From contig JAUPSS010000001.1 of assembly GCA_040285825.1 (NCBI GenBank), positions 558,001 to 622,000 of the forward strand: 64,000 nucleotides of DNA, given 5' to 3'. This document shows, piece by piece, positions 50,355-61,222 of this stretch. The position numbers and the translations under genes are program-made. Origin of the DNA: Eukaryota sp. TZLM1-RC. Taxonomy: Eukaryota > Metamonada: BaSk clade. The notes below the pieces were generated by a model. It had not been told where the DNA came from, did not search any database, and worked only from the letters and a program-made list of their open reading frames with translations. How positions within the stretch are numbered: the stretch's first letter is position 1; every line of letters starts with the position of its first letter.

Positions 50355-50998
50355 ATCCCCCCTCCCTTCTGTATCGAACTTCCTTCCTCTCCATCATGAT
50401 TGTTGAAAACCTCCCTTTTCACGGTCCAGGCCCTCCCATTGCTTTTTCGACAATTATTCCATACTGCTCTACGTTGTCTCCATCTTCTTTGTTGACTCTA
50501 CTGAATGTTTTTCCACTGATAACATCATCCTTTGAAACATCAATTTGGAGACAAATTACTTCCCTTCTCACAAGCATTTTGTTTCTTGTTCAATTTGACT
50601 TGACCATCAGAAAAGCTCATGAAAAGCTTGCTGTCGCCTTTAAACCGCTCTTGGATCTTCTCAGACGGCCGCTTACTAATGGAAGTAGATAGTTTGTGGC
50701 CTGTTTACTGAAGGTTTGGTTAGTTGTTGTTGAGATAGAATTCTCACTCTTCTTATTGGATGTTGTTGCTTGTTCTAACTATCGTATGTGTGATGAAAAG
50801 CTTGCTGTCGCCTTTAAAACGCTCTTGGAGCATCTCAGACGGCCGCTTAGTAATGTCAATCATGTACTGGTTGGTTTTGTTCTGGTTGTTCAGTGTTTTT
50901 TTGCAGTATTGACTACTAGTAGTGGAGTAGTTGGATGAGGAATTTCTGAATTGTCGTAGTATTTAGCTCATTTAATAAAAAAGCATTTGAAAAAAAAA
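50355..50998 (+). pseudogene. Retroposed cDNA with poly(A) tail and 7-bp target duplication, inserted in Fanzor
   Basis: ATTGGCA occurs at 50348-50354 and again at 50999-51005, and the Fanzor protein continues across it (SVFAAN to SATFID). Between them on the plus strand come a 41-nt leader, ATG at 50396, a 181-codon frame to TGA at 50938 with a single in-frame TAG (50690-50692), AATAAA at 50974-50979 and a run of 10 A directly before the repeat. These are the marks of an mRNA reverse-transcribed and inserted by LINE machinery. The protein is hydrophobic, with possible membrane spans (SLLTSILFLVQF, LLKVWLVVVEIEFSLFLLDVV, HVLVGFVLVVQCFFAVL). I do not recognise the family. The parent gene is not in the window. 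Confidence 0.8.
50620..50855 (+). repeat. 62-bp direct repeat inside the retrocopy
   Basis: 50620-50681 and 50794-50855 agree at 58 of 62 bases and encode KLAVAFKPLLDLLRRPLTN and KLAVAFKTLLEHLRRPLSN. All four differences change the amino acid. It marks an internal duplication in the parent protein. Confidence 0.85.
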
Positions 50999-51800
50999 AT
51001 TGGCAGCAAACACAGATAATTCGGTGTTTGCATCTTCGATTGTCATTTTGTTGGACTCTATCATTTGGTTCCTGTCGTAATCTACCTCAGTATACTTTGT
51101 CGCCCATCGTTTTTGCTTTTCATTCTTCCTACTTTTCAAAGACGAGGACATCTGAGTCATTCTCAACCATTTGTACTTCTTGTCTTGATTCATTACCCGA
51201 CTATTTCTTTGCTGTTCAGTTTCATTTTCAGGCACCACGGATAGTTCTTGATCAGTTTTTACTCCCAAAATACAATAAATCACGTTTTCCAGGATCACAA
51301 ACAACATTTTTTTTGTTTTGAAAAGCATCAACATCAACATCATCAGTATATAAATCAGAAATACTAGCCTTGTTGTCTGGTTTACATTTCTGACCTTGTG
51401 AATTCTGACGAACAAATTCTACTGCAATATTAAATCCATCTGTGTGGATAATGTTGTTGAATTTATAGCTCTTCTGTTTAAACATTGTTTGGTTTAAATC
51501 GAGAATATTAGAACAACAGTCAAATTGCTCAGTTGGTTTCAGTTTCGTAATTTGGACAAGTGTATTGGACATTTTCTGTGTCTGAGTAGAAGAGAAATCA
51601 TCAATTAATGTTTGTTTAACAATTCTCCATATTGTTCTTGTATCAATGGGATAATATCCAGGGCCTACAGTGGTTGAAAGAGAAATATGATAAGGTTTTG
51701 ACAACCCTAATTTCAAGACGTTTCATAATGCTCTCCAAAATATATACAAAACAAACAAAAACCCTGAATAAATAAATAAAATCCATATTTATACACGCAG

Positions 51801-54800
51801 TTAAGAGCTATACTTTAAGCCTAAAACAGCAGCAGAATCAATTGAACTCAAGTGTAGTTTACAAGATTGTTTCCTATGTGGAGATAAGTTAAGCATTACT
51901 CTAGTATTGTAATGGCCAATTAGTTCTACATCTAAATAATAATCATTCCCGCTTTTTGAGAGAGATATAGAGTGTTCAACTGGAATAGAATTGTCGGCTC
52001 CATCTCTACAGAGTTGTTGCATGGAACAAGGAGCTGTGTTATCAGTTGGAATAGGACAATTATAGACTACAACGTTGCCGGCTCTGAAACAAACACAAAA
52101 ACCAGAGAAATTACCCCTGCCTTCAAAAGAAACGGCAACATCAATGGTGGAAAAGGGAGCAGAATGGAAAGTTACCCTGAAAGGTGACTTCAATACCTTG
52201 TATGTCGATAGTTCAAAAGAAATTGGTTCATCAGCAGAATCTAAAACCAAATCAGTACTAGCTTGATGAGAGAAAAACGCTTGATGAGAAAGAATATTCT
52301 TGAACTTTCCACATTTTGAACCCTTTTTACAACAAGGAAGAACTCTAGATAACCCTAATCCTGGAGTGAAAAAAGGGAGGATGAATAGTTCGTGGAACCT
52401 TTGGGGAGGTCTTGAAGGTAAGGGCAACTCTGGTTTTAATAAACTAGAAAACTCTGAAAAGTTTGCAACTGTTGAGAAACAAATACTTCTGAAATAAGGC
52501 GAGAAAACCATTAATAAACTTTTCAATGCTTCCATGCTACCTTGAATAGGATTTTTGAGGACTCCACAACCAAGAGGACAAATCACCAAATGAGTAATTC
52601 CGTGTTTAATGGCAGCTAAAAAGACAGAGGTCCATCTCTTGTAGAGTAATTCTAAGTCATCCAATTTAGCAAAATCTTGACCGAATTTAAAGTGTTTTCT
52701 AATTGCTGGATGCTTAGGGGCAGAAGAAGTTACAACAACAATTTCAAAAGGGGAAGGTAATGGTCTTAAGCCATCAACCTCTGTACTCTTGATGACTTCT
52801 ACCCCTTCAGTAACCACAACATCAATGTTGTTAGAACCCCATGGATAAGGGACACTCTGACTGGAAGAATGGATTCTACACCGACAGCTTTCTTCTGCGA
52901 AACCAGCCATCAAGGTAGTCCTTCGGAATAGAGAAGATTCTTGGGAATTGAATCCACTTAAATACTCACCTCCAGGAGAGTCCGGGCTTCCCATACACAA
53001 AACCCCAACTTTTTTGTCGTTCAAGGGCATCCATTGGGTAATGCATTCCAAACAATCCTGTTCTTGGAGGCAAAAAGTGTTGTCATTGAAATCTAATTGT
53101 GGTAACTGAGTTCCAGAGACAGATTGCACTAATTGAGGAAAGCTGTAAGTAGAATTTGTGATTGATTGAACCTCCAAACGTTTTCTATCTCCATCACTAG
53201 TAAAGTACCTTCCTTTTTCAATACAATAGAAGGTGTGTGCTTGGGAGACACAGTTAATGAATAAACAATGTTTTAGGGAAAAGTATCTGCGATCACTATA
53301 TAATGATGATAATTCCAAGTTGAGTGAAGGGTTGTATGACCCATCAACACAACTGAAAGTATCCCTCACCAAATCAACAGAGGCTTCTTCGTCATTAAAC
53401 AGTACTGGAATAGGGGACAGAGGGTTATACTGATGTCTGTACATAATAGTAAGCTTAATTTTCTGTCCGTTTAATCTAATCGAAAAGCTGGACCCTGGGG
53501 ATAGATCACCATAGTTAGAAGTCATGATCAGCAACCTCCGCTCATTTAAAAGATAAAACCTGTGCTTTTTACCAACTCTTGAAACATTAATTGCTTGAAT
53601 AATTGACGAATAGCGAAGATAGGGATGAAGAACAACCTCAAAAACGTGTTCAGGAAACGGATCAGCTTTACCTTTAATAACAGGGTAATTAAGCAAGCTA
53701 CAATCAAAACTACTGGCCAGTCCATTCCTAACGAGTTGTTTAAGAGTGGCAGAATGTTCATTTGAAGTGTAATTAACGAGAAACTCCAAACAAGAGAAAT
53801 TACGATAATCAAACTTACCAGTTTGTTGCACTGAATTAAACATTGATTGTAGAACCGAAGTTACTCTTTCAACGTCATCCTCATCAACAAAGTGTATTGA
53901 GATTGGTTGTTGTTTGGTGACCATCTTTTCCCTGCTATTAGGTGTGATCCTTGGTGAATGTGGCTCAAAGACCTTAGGTTTGGTTGGGTGTTTTGGAATC
54001 TCCTCTTGAGTGCTATTTGGCTTTTCGCTGGAGTGTTTATTTTTCTTCGATTCTGGAGAACAACAGCCATTGTTATTGTTGGTTTGATCAGATATTGGGT
54101 TAATAGCACCTTTGTATTCTCGTCGCATTTTCTCCACTATTTTATAGAAGCCCCGAGTTCGTGCGTCAGGATCACTTTCCATCAGTAATCTGATGTAATC
54201 TTTGGCCTTTGGATCTTGAATTAATTTAGCGTACCGAAGTGAAAGACTTCGTGGTCGAGATGGGTGATAAGGAAGCCTTCCAACCATCATTTCATAAAAT
54301 ATGACACCAAGAGAGAAATAATCCACAGCTGGCCCATATTCCACAATAGGTTGGTCTTCTGATACATCCATAGCTTCAACTATCTCGGGAGCATGATATG
54401 CTGGAGTTGCAAGCGTCCGAAACTGAGCAGCTGTTAAGGTTGTAAAACGTTTGGAAAGGCCAAAATCGCAGAGCACTGCATTGTAATTGTTATCTAGAAG
54501 TACATTCTCTGGTTTAAGGTCTCTATGAGCGATATCATGGTCGTGCATGTACCTGATACCTTCTACGAGCTGGTGAAAAATCCTCCATGCTAAAACGGGG
54601 TCAAGTTTCGTGCCTGGGTTGAGATTAATTCGTTCTGAGACTCCATATATGAGTTTTGTTAGATTTGAGTTATAGAGAGGCATTACAATGCAGTACCAAT
54701 CCTGTGATACATAAGTATCGTGTATGGGACAGATCGACTGGTGGTTAAGTGTCATTGGTTTGACTTCTCGCTCCCATCTGTCCATTTCATGGGGAGGACG

Positions 54801-55031
54801 GTCCACTACCTTTATGGCAAATTGATGGTTATTGCACCCCCTTCGTTTTGCTTGGTATACTTTACCAAACATTCCTTCACCGACTTTGAGAAAACCATAA
54901 TAATCAGCAAGATGTTCAGCAAGTTCTGGAGTATCCATTAGAAAGTGTGTATGTAATGGTGGAAGGACAATCAGTTTGGTCGATCTATTTAATTGATCAA
55001 AATCATTCCTGCACAACATCAATTGTTGCAC
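51801..55031 (-). CDS. Protein kinase fused to microbial-type PARG (macro fold) domain
   Basis: 1076 residues, one exon. Kinase ~45-310: GEGMFGKVYQA at 51-61, K74, HRDLKPEN at 169-176, DFG 189-191, APE 214-216, all intact, so probably active. A Ser/Pro/Lys linker and ~300 residues of unknown fold follow. Residues ~640-870 match microbial poly(ADP-ribose) glycohydrolase (TIGR02452/PF10021): VLCMGSPDSPGGEYLSGFN (680-695) QESSLFRRTTL, FEIVVVTSSAPKH, then HGITHLVICPLGCGVLKNP near 818 (like HDALVLGAWGCGVFGNDP). The catalytic signature GGG...QEE reads GGE...QES (697-699): the catalytic Glu is Ser, so hydrolysis is unlikely and ADP-ribose binding is the better guess. A beta-rich C-terminal ~150 residues is unrecognised. 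The start could be Met32 (54938), just before the kinase. Confidence 0.85.
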   Translation of the reverse strand: MQQLMLCRNDFDQLNRSTKLIVLPPLHTHFLMDTPELAEHLADYYGFLKVGEGMFGKVYQAKRRGCNNHQFAIKVVDRPPHEMDRWEREVKPMTLNHQSICPIHDTYVSQDWYCIVMPLYNSNLTKLIYGVSERINLNPGTKLDPVLAWRIFHQLVEGIRYMHDHDIAHRDLKPENVLLDNNYNAVLCDFGLSKRFTTLTAAQFRTLATPAYHAPEIVEAMDVSEDQPIVEYGPAVDYFSLGVIFYEMMVGRLPYHPSRPRSLSLRYAKLIQDPKAKDYIRLLMESDPDARTRGFYKIVEKMRREYKGAINPISDQTNNNNGCCSPESKKNKHSSEKPNSTQEEIPKHPTKPKVFEPHSPRITPNSREKMVTKQQPISIHFVDEDDVERVTSVLQSMFNSVQQTGKFDYRNFSCLEFLVNYTSNEHSATLKQLVRNGLASSFDCSLLNYPVIKGKADPFPEHVFEVVLHPYLRYSSIIQAINVSRVGKKHRFYLLNERRLLIMTSNYGDLSPGSSFSIRLNGQKIKLTIMYRHQYNPLSPIPVLFNDEEASVDLVRDTFSCVDGSYNPSLNLELSSLYSDRRYFSLKHCLFINCVSQAHTFYCIEKGRYFTSDGDRKRLEVQSITNSTYSFPQLVQSVSGTQLPQLDFNDNTFCLQEQDCLECITQWMPLNDKKVGVLCMGSPDSPGGEYLSGFNSQESSLFRRTTLMAGFAEESCRCRIHSSSQSVPYPWGSNNIDVVVTEGVEVIKSTEVDGLRPLPSPFEIVVVTSSAPKHPAIRKHFKFGQDFAKLDDLELLYKRWTSVFLAAIKHGITHLVICPLGCGVLKNPIQGSMEALKSLLMVFSPYFRSICFSTVANFSEFSSLLKPELPLPSRPPQRFHELFILPFFTPGLGLSRVLPCCKKGSKCGKFKNILSHQAFFSHQASTDLVLDSADEPISFELSTYKVLKSPFRVTFHSAPFSTIDVAVSFEGRGNFSGFCVCFRAGNVVVYNCPIPTDNTAPCSMQQLCRDGADNSIPVEHSISLSKSGNDYYLDVELIGHYNTRVMLNLSPHRKQSCKLHLSSIDSAAVLGLKYSS

Positions 55032-55211
55032 AAATTTTTCAAACGCGTCCGCGTCTGAGTTCGTCTATTGCCGAACAGACACAGCACAAACGTCTCCAGA
55101 CTTGCTTCATGGTTTGTTATCTCATTAGTTCTTGTAAAACAGTCTTTAATACACAGCGTTATTTATAGTAAATTTGCTCACAAATTTATCCAAAAAGAAA
55201 CACAGTAATAA

Positions 55212-56440
55212 AAATTTTATTTATTGAATTTGCACACTTAATTAAACTAACTCAATACTAATGGGACGACTATCATTGAATCAAGATTTCCTATACAAAA
55301 TCTTGATCTGCTTGCTGTCTAGCTAAAGCTTCTCTTATTCGATTGAAAAACCGTGGTAATCCATTAATAATGGCAAATTGAATTCGTGAACGCCATACAA
55401 AAACATAAAATCTTCTCATTGTTTTTTCTTGCACCATTTTTTGGAAGTGATCCAAAAAAGTTTCTGCTTCAACTGATCATCTTCCATTTATCGAAAATGG
55501 GAAAGCAATAAAAACCAGCTGTGTATTTCTATCGACATTAGCCTCTTCAATATCTTTATCATATTTTCTATGTTTCTCTTTTGCTTTAAAATCCAGAGCA
55601 GCAACAGGATTAAGTTTTCTTCTGTGAACCAAAGTATCATTTGCAACATTACATGAGACAAAGTCAACAATAGCTTCAGAATTATCAATCCAATCACAGT
55701 ATACATCACCTCTATCATCAGAACCAAAATTATTCAGAGAAAGTGTTTCCTTTAGCAGGGGCTCTTTGATACACGATATCCTTGCAGTTTGTGCCATATT
55801 GAAAACAGTGTCTCTAACAGCATCATGTAATGAAGAACGATAAGTTATCAATTGAGAGCAATTCAGAGCATGGCTCAAAGTGAGTTGAGGTGAATTCGAA
55901 CAAATACATTTTTCTTTTGATAATAATTGATTAATGGGGATGTTCAAATATAATCTCATTTTTGTTACAAATGCTTCATTAGTGGCACACAACCCAAATC
56001 TTCGTGGTACAATAGTTACAAAAAGTGAAGAATCTGACGACTTGTTTTCACAAACACCCATTTCCAATAACAATGAGTGAAGATCTTGATTTAAAACAGC
56101 CGAGCTGCATATATTATTATAAAGATCTTTTTCATACATTCCAGTCAATCGTTTCTGTAATGTTCGAAGAGTGTACTTCAAATTTGAAACATTTTTTTCT
56201 GGAATATTGCTATTGAATGATTGGGGAAAACATCGACCCCATTTTTCTACATCAATTTTTGAAATTTCTTCATTAAATGCAAAAACAGTGGAGCTTTGCG
56301 TTGTCATCAATAAATCTTCCCAATCTGCAAATCTTTCGGAAAACTCAAAGATTGCATTTCTGCATCCACCAACAAAAGCACACGATGTAAGAATAGAAGC
56401 CTTCGTCCACCCTAAACCGCCATAATGAGGACTAAGAATA
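55212..56440 (-). mobile_element. LINE family B, C-terminal half and 3' tail
   Basis: Frame 55477-56310 and its upstream extension give GWTKASILTSCAFVGGCRNA, VEKWGRCFPQSF, VPRRFGLCATNEAFVTKMRL, finger CICSNSPQLTLSHALNC, LHDAVRDTVFN, DRGDVYCDWIDNSEAIVDFV (endonuclease-like core) and VFIAFPFSINGR. A TGA then interrupts before SVEAETFLDHFQK...LARQQADQDFV. The tail ends AAACTAACTCAATACTAATGG (reverse complement sense) and AATAAATAAA. Confidence 0.85.
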
Positions 56441-56779
56441 ATGAGGACACAGCAATATAAATTGGGGATTGAGATTAAATTAACATCATGGCACAGATTT
56501 TTTGTGAGAAATCAAAAGTTTCACCAAAATAACGGTTTTTGAGTAGACAAAAATTGTTGGTCACATCATGACAATGATGAAACTTCAAATACTTGCTAAC
56601 ATGAACATATTCAGTTAATGAAAAGTGATGCGTAAACTATCATTTTCAACCAAAGTTGAAGATTACGCCATGACCAATCATTGTAATGGTTTCATTTTCA
56701 AATTTTCACCAATCATCTTGAATAAATGAATACGGAAAAACAAACTCAAAACATTGTTTGGTAATTCAATATGAATTAT
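56441..56779. other. Spacer between two family B LINE copies
   Basis: About 340 bp, no coding signal recognised. Confidence 0.4.
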
Positions 56780-57600
56780 CTTGATGTATTTATTGAACAT
56801 ACAAACTTAATTAAATTAACTCATAACTAATGGGAAGACTATCATTGAACCAAGATTTCCTCTACAAAATCTTGATTTGCTTGCTGTCTAGCTAAAGCTT
56901 CTCGTATTCGATTGAAAAACCGAGGTAATCTATTAATAATGGCAAATTGAATCCGTGAACGCCATAAAAAATATCAAAACTTTTCATTGTTTTTTCTTGA
57001 ACCATTTTTTGGAAATCATTCAAAAAAGTTTCTGCTTCATCTGATCATCTTCCATTTATCGAAAATGGGAAAGCAATAAAAACCAGCTGTGTATTTCTAT
57101 CTGCATTAGCCTCTTCAATATCTTTATCATATTTTCTATTGTTTCTTCTGTCTTAAAATCCAGAGCAGCCCACAAGATTAAGTTTTCTTCTGTGAACCAA
57201 AGTATCATTTGCAACATTACAGGAGACAAAGTCAACAATAGCTTCGGAATTATCAATCCAATCACAGTATACATCACCTCTATCATCAGAAGCAAAATTA
57301 TTCAGATACAGTGTTTTCGTCAGCAGAGGCTCTATGATACACGATATTCATGCAGTTTGTGCCATATTGACAACAGTGTCTCTAACAGCATCTTGCAATA
57401 AAGTTCAAAATGTTATCAATTTGAAACAATTCAGAGCATGGCTCAAAAGTGAGTTGCAGTGAATTCGAACAAATACATTTTTTTGATAATAATTGATTAA
57501 TGGGGATAATCAAATATAATCCCATTTTTTGTTACAAATGCATCATTAGTGGCACAGAATCCATATCTTCGTGTTACAATGGTTACAAAGATTTTTTCGA
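56780..57600 (-). mobile_element. LINE family B, second copy
   Basis: Same orientation and content as the copy at 55.2-56.4 kb but more decayed. It shares the TGA after FSINGR and has extra frameshifts (57150, 57390, 57480). It begins at VTIVTRRYGFCATNDAFVTK near 57600. Confidence 0.8.
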
Positions 57601-58015
57601 GGATGGAAATCATAATTTCCAGAAACACGTTTTGACTCAAATTCTGCAGTGGTTGGCGGAGTATATTTTTCCTCGCCTTTTGGGTGAACATGAACCGCAA
57701 AGAATCATCATTTGAAAATATGGTATAGTTAATAAATTTAGATTTATTAAAAAAAACCGGTAAAGAATTGTTCAGAAGCTCTCTGGTTTCATTTAGCTTT
57801 GAGAAATAAGCTTCGGCTATTTCATTCCAACTACAGAAGCATGGAGGCCAACTGGATAAATGCCAGAGAGAGTGCTTTTTCATAACCTCAGGGCAGTTAT
57901 CTTCGAGAAAGGATAAATCATCCGTTCCTGATTGATAAATTGTTACCGCAGTTTTTATATTGATGGTAAATGGTTCATTTCTGATTGAGGTTTCCAACAT
58001 ATTTTGACCCGCCAT
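57601..58015 (-). other. Unrecognised ORF segment joined to LINE B
   Basis: About 138 codons upstream of the LINE frame, in frame with it: KHSLWHLSSWPPCFCSWNEI and FSKLNETRELLNNSLPVFF. It does not match the upstream part of the sister LINE B copy. Either a captured host fragment or a rearranged element. No function assigned. Confidence 0.35.
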
Positions 58016-59656
58016 TGGCTGTCAGGCGTATGGTCAAGATTTGCTTGTGCATATTTCGTCACCATTGAAAAATTGAGTCATCCAGTTGAACATGTTGAAT
58101 TATACTCGACGCATCTATTTGGGACTAGGGTAATTTAAACAGTGGGCACAGTTATGAAAATTGTTGTCCAGACAACATGGCCGTCAGCCAACAACTGGAG
58201 AAAAGCATCCCTCAGTTGAATAACTTGATTGCCTAGCAATCGGTTGACGTCGTTTCATTCAGTGGGTACCAAGGCCAAAAGTGCTGAACGAGTTGTAGCA
58301 GCGCCTGTAAAACCAGAGGATTGTTCTCGAATGGCCTCCTTTGTTTGGGTTCTCTTTCATAAACAAAGTCTGGGCTTGAGTAAATCCCATTGATTAAAAT
58401 GTTTTGGGTATTGGAGTACAAAGAGTCATACTGGGTGAGTAGCTTGAGCTTCAATACTAGCGAGATCTCCATGATGTCGGCGGTTTTTCATTTCACATCG
58501 CTTTAACCCCTCAGAAATGCCTTCTTTTTTCATCAGAGCTGCGTGTTTTGATGAATTGTATACCAGATATAGTTAAAAATTAATAACATACAAAAGAAAA
58601 TGTATCTATAAAAATTAATTGTAAAACTAAAGAAAAATAGTGAAAGACTAGTGATGTTTGAGCAAGGAAAAACGGCATTTGTGTAATATGATGATGTTTT
58701 TGTTATTCTTCTCAGAATGCACATCTACATCGTAGTCATCTATAATTAACCTTTTTTTAAAATAGTCCTGGACTCAAGTGCACAAATGACTCATATCCTC
58801 CAAGTTGACCAGCAACATTGACGCACATCTTCTCCAAGTGAATAAAATGCTGTAGAACATCACAAAACGTCAGAAACCAATATGTTTGTGTTGGAGACCC
58901 ATGGATGTTGTGTTCATTAAAAATATTTTTATTCCATGGTCAATCATGGATTTTACCAATAAAGATTGCTTTGTTCCCGGAGTAGATAGACTCCGCTCAA
59001 ACCTTGTAACATTGATACTCGAAAAACAAAGCTCCTGTGGAAACACCCCTCAACATCTAGGTAGTGATGCTTGACTGTGGATAGTAGTTGAAAAAGATCT
59101 TCTACTTTATCTCAATCTGTCGTTGTTTAATTAATTTCTGTGTTTAAACAAGATCCAGTTAATGGTTTGCTAATGAAGGGAATCCCCATAATGTCCGCTG
59201 GGGCAGAGAGGACATTGCCACCAACTGTTTGCAGAGTGTAAGAGTCGACTGTTCATAAATGGTGTATTTTTCTTGTGTATATGCACCTTATGTAAGAAGG
59301 AAATGAGAATGTTCTGAAAATTTAACGACACTCAAAATGTATGACAATGCCAGTTATTGGAGAAATCTTAAAATGTGTAGAAGAAGTAGGATATTCTTTA
59401 TGTTAGTCAGAAGAACATAAGCGTTGTTGGAGATAGGGTATAGGTCCACTATTAAAAATTGAATTTTGACTCACGGTCACGTCTCAAGGAATGGTTCGTA
59501 TTCAACTTTTTATAGACGTAATTCAAGCAGTTTTCGACTGAAAAGAGATAATCAGGGACAATGTTTATAATCGGAAACGACATGATTGGGAAGGGATATA
59601 GTTTCTTTACCTATTCATTAGAAAAATTCATCTTTCCATAGAACTTATTGTTTTGA
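58016..59656. other. Intergenic, nothing recognised
   Basis: 1.6 kb without a convincing gene; short ORFs at 58233-58472 and 58886-59074 have no family features. Probably decayed element sequence. Confidence 0.4.
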
Positions 59657-59936
59657 CAACTGTGTATCTTTGAATTTTGTGATCAAAAAACAAAACATTG
59701 CCAAAAATGATGTAGATACAGTTGGAGAAAATCCAATGATCTGCTGTCAATGGCAATGGAAAGTGTTCTGGAACTCAACAGTTTTTGTTAATGTAACTGA
59801 AGTTGTGTGAAAAACGTATCAAAAAAGCCCAGGATAATAATCAGTTGCCTGAAAGTTTAGAGATTATGCTGCAGAGTTAGTTTGTCGTGTGAATTTGCGG
59901 AGATTTATGCATGTCATTTAAATGATCACTTTACCA
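59657..59936 (+). repeat. Dispersed repeat R, copy 2
   Basis: Inverted relative to 9451-9731 and about 50 kb away. Long shared runs; the middle differs by substitutions and small indels. Confidence 0.7.
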
Positions 59937-60089
59937 GTTATTGTACTGTGGTAGCGTATAAGTAAAATGTCTTAGATTAATATTATCTAAAAGACTCAAT
60001 TCAAATCATTTGGTTTGATGTTAATGGTAATATTGGTTGATTTGGTCCAATTTTGAAAGTCCATTTTGGGACAAAGAAAAGAAACCAAC

Positions 60090-60990
60090 ATTTGTTCGAT
60101 TTCTTTAAGATTTACATACGCCAAATTGCAGAAAAAATTCTGAAAGTTTTTGAATACTTGAATTTTACTGTACGTCTTAGCTAGCTCTAAGGAAAAGAAT
60201 CCCGTTTCTGCAAACTGTTTAATTGATCCTAAGCAAAGTAGCTCAAGTTTTCTCATTTCCCAGATTCCAAATGTCTATGGTTTATTGTTGAATGATCATC
60301 AATAGACAACTGCCTCAAGAATGAGTTGTTTTCTGTGCCCAATAATTGATAAGTGGTTGTGGTCGGCTCAGCAATCTGAATCATTTATTCAATAGTAAAT
60401 TTAATATTACATATCGCTCAGTTGTTCACAATGCTGTTAGATACCGACTATATGCTACGTGCAAAAGTCACCACATTGAAGCTTATGTTGAACGACTTGT
60501 GCGTAAGTTGTCACCTGAAGATGAAGATGAAAATACTTTTGGGAAACGCCGTGTCGATTTAATTACACCTGGGTCTGATAGTGTGATCAAAGTTGCTGAA
60601 ATTGTCACTAAGGATTCAGCAATTGATTTTGCCAAGAAAGATGAAACTCCGCTCTGCTTTGCTGAAAGTGCAAAATCAAAAAGTACAACATATCCTTATC
60701 GCAGCAAGCACGTGTTGAACATGTGAAGTATCTGCTGGCTGTTTCTTTTTTTTGGTAACGTTGGAATATCTGGAATCAAATTTCTCGACGGATTCAGAAG
60801 TTTAATAAAAGAAAGAGCGGGAAAAGAATTGAACTTCATTTTTTGGCACAATACAATTGTTTTCAGTATTCTTAATGCAATTCCAGAAATGCTGACCAAA
60901 GCACTGTCACAGTTGGAATAGAGTATAAAAATCGCGCATTGAAGAGATTTGATAGTGTTGATGTGTGTATTGAGGATATTGAATGTTAGA
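60090..60990 (+). mobile_element. LINE family E, C-terminal half
   Basis: Broken frames: SSKEKNPVSANCLIDPKQSS, QIPNVYGLLLNDHQ*, VVHNAVRYRLYATCKSHHIE, FGKRRVDLITPGSDSVIKVA (endonuclease-like core with K(A)E for VD), FFGNVGISGIKFLDGFRSL, FWHNTIVFSILNAIPEM and CIEDIEC*. Finger cysteines are mostly lost. Confidence 0.8.
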
Positions 60991-61222
60991 TTTTTATAAT
61001 ATTTTGTTTGCGTTTAGAAATAATTAATTTTGAAAAACAAAGGATTTAATTAGTCAATTTTCGTGTGCATTTATAAAAGTTTAATGAAAGTTTTTTTCTT
61101 CTACAATTTCATCAGTTTTAAGATTCAGCTTCCAAAAAATTTAATTGTTGTGACGGATGGAATATCTCAGAATACCACAGATTTTAGCTTCAAAAAAGTT
61201 TTATAGATCGCGCCCACCACTT

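Larger units (their letters stand above)
49779..51720 (-). pseudogene. Fanzor/TnpB-like RNA-guided nuclease homologue, broken (remnant 1)
   Basis: Read on the minus strand in pieces. 51716-51240: FNNIIHTDGFNIAVEF and VVCDPGKRDLLYFGS (RuvC-I, Asp in DPG). 51230-51006 after a frameshift: helical segment ending TELSVFAAN. The gene is then interrupted by an insertion (50355-50998). 50354-49779: SATFIDFSNFVLAKLR, IRKMQAFIHKQKIES, FGNPRHTLILMGDYG, LKHHTPTQGIEW, EAFTSAN, a TGA at a finger Cys position, then LVCFEKVATFL, HGLLACNSESC in another frame, FNRNKLVCLNLFAIG and PQHL*. This order is that of eukaryotic TnpB homologues (Fanzor). At least two TGA stops and two frameshifts make it dead. Confidence 0.8.

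Noticed and set aside
55477-56310. TGA in LINE B read as sense, implying a variant genetic code
   Set aside because: The WDR81-like gene and the DFD kinase end in TGA at the expected place, and other LINE breaks use TAA and TAG.
60346-60726. LINE ORFs such as 60346-60726, 26667-27518 and 46875-47801 as host hypothetical genes
   Set aside because: They recur in related form many times in the window, carry the finger and endonuclease-like core, and are truncated at random points.
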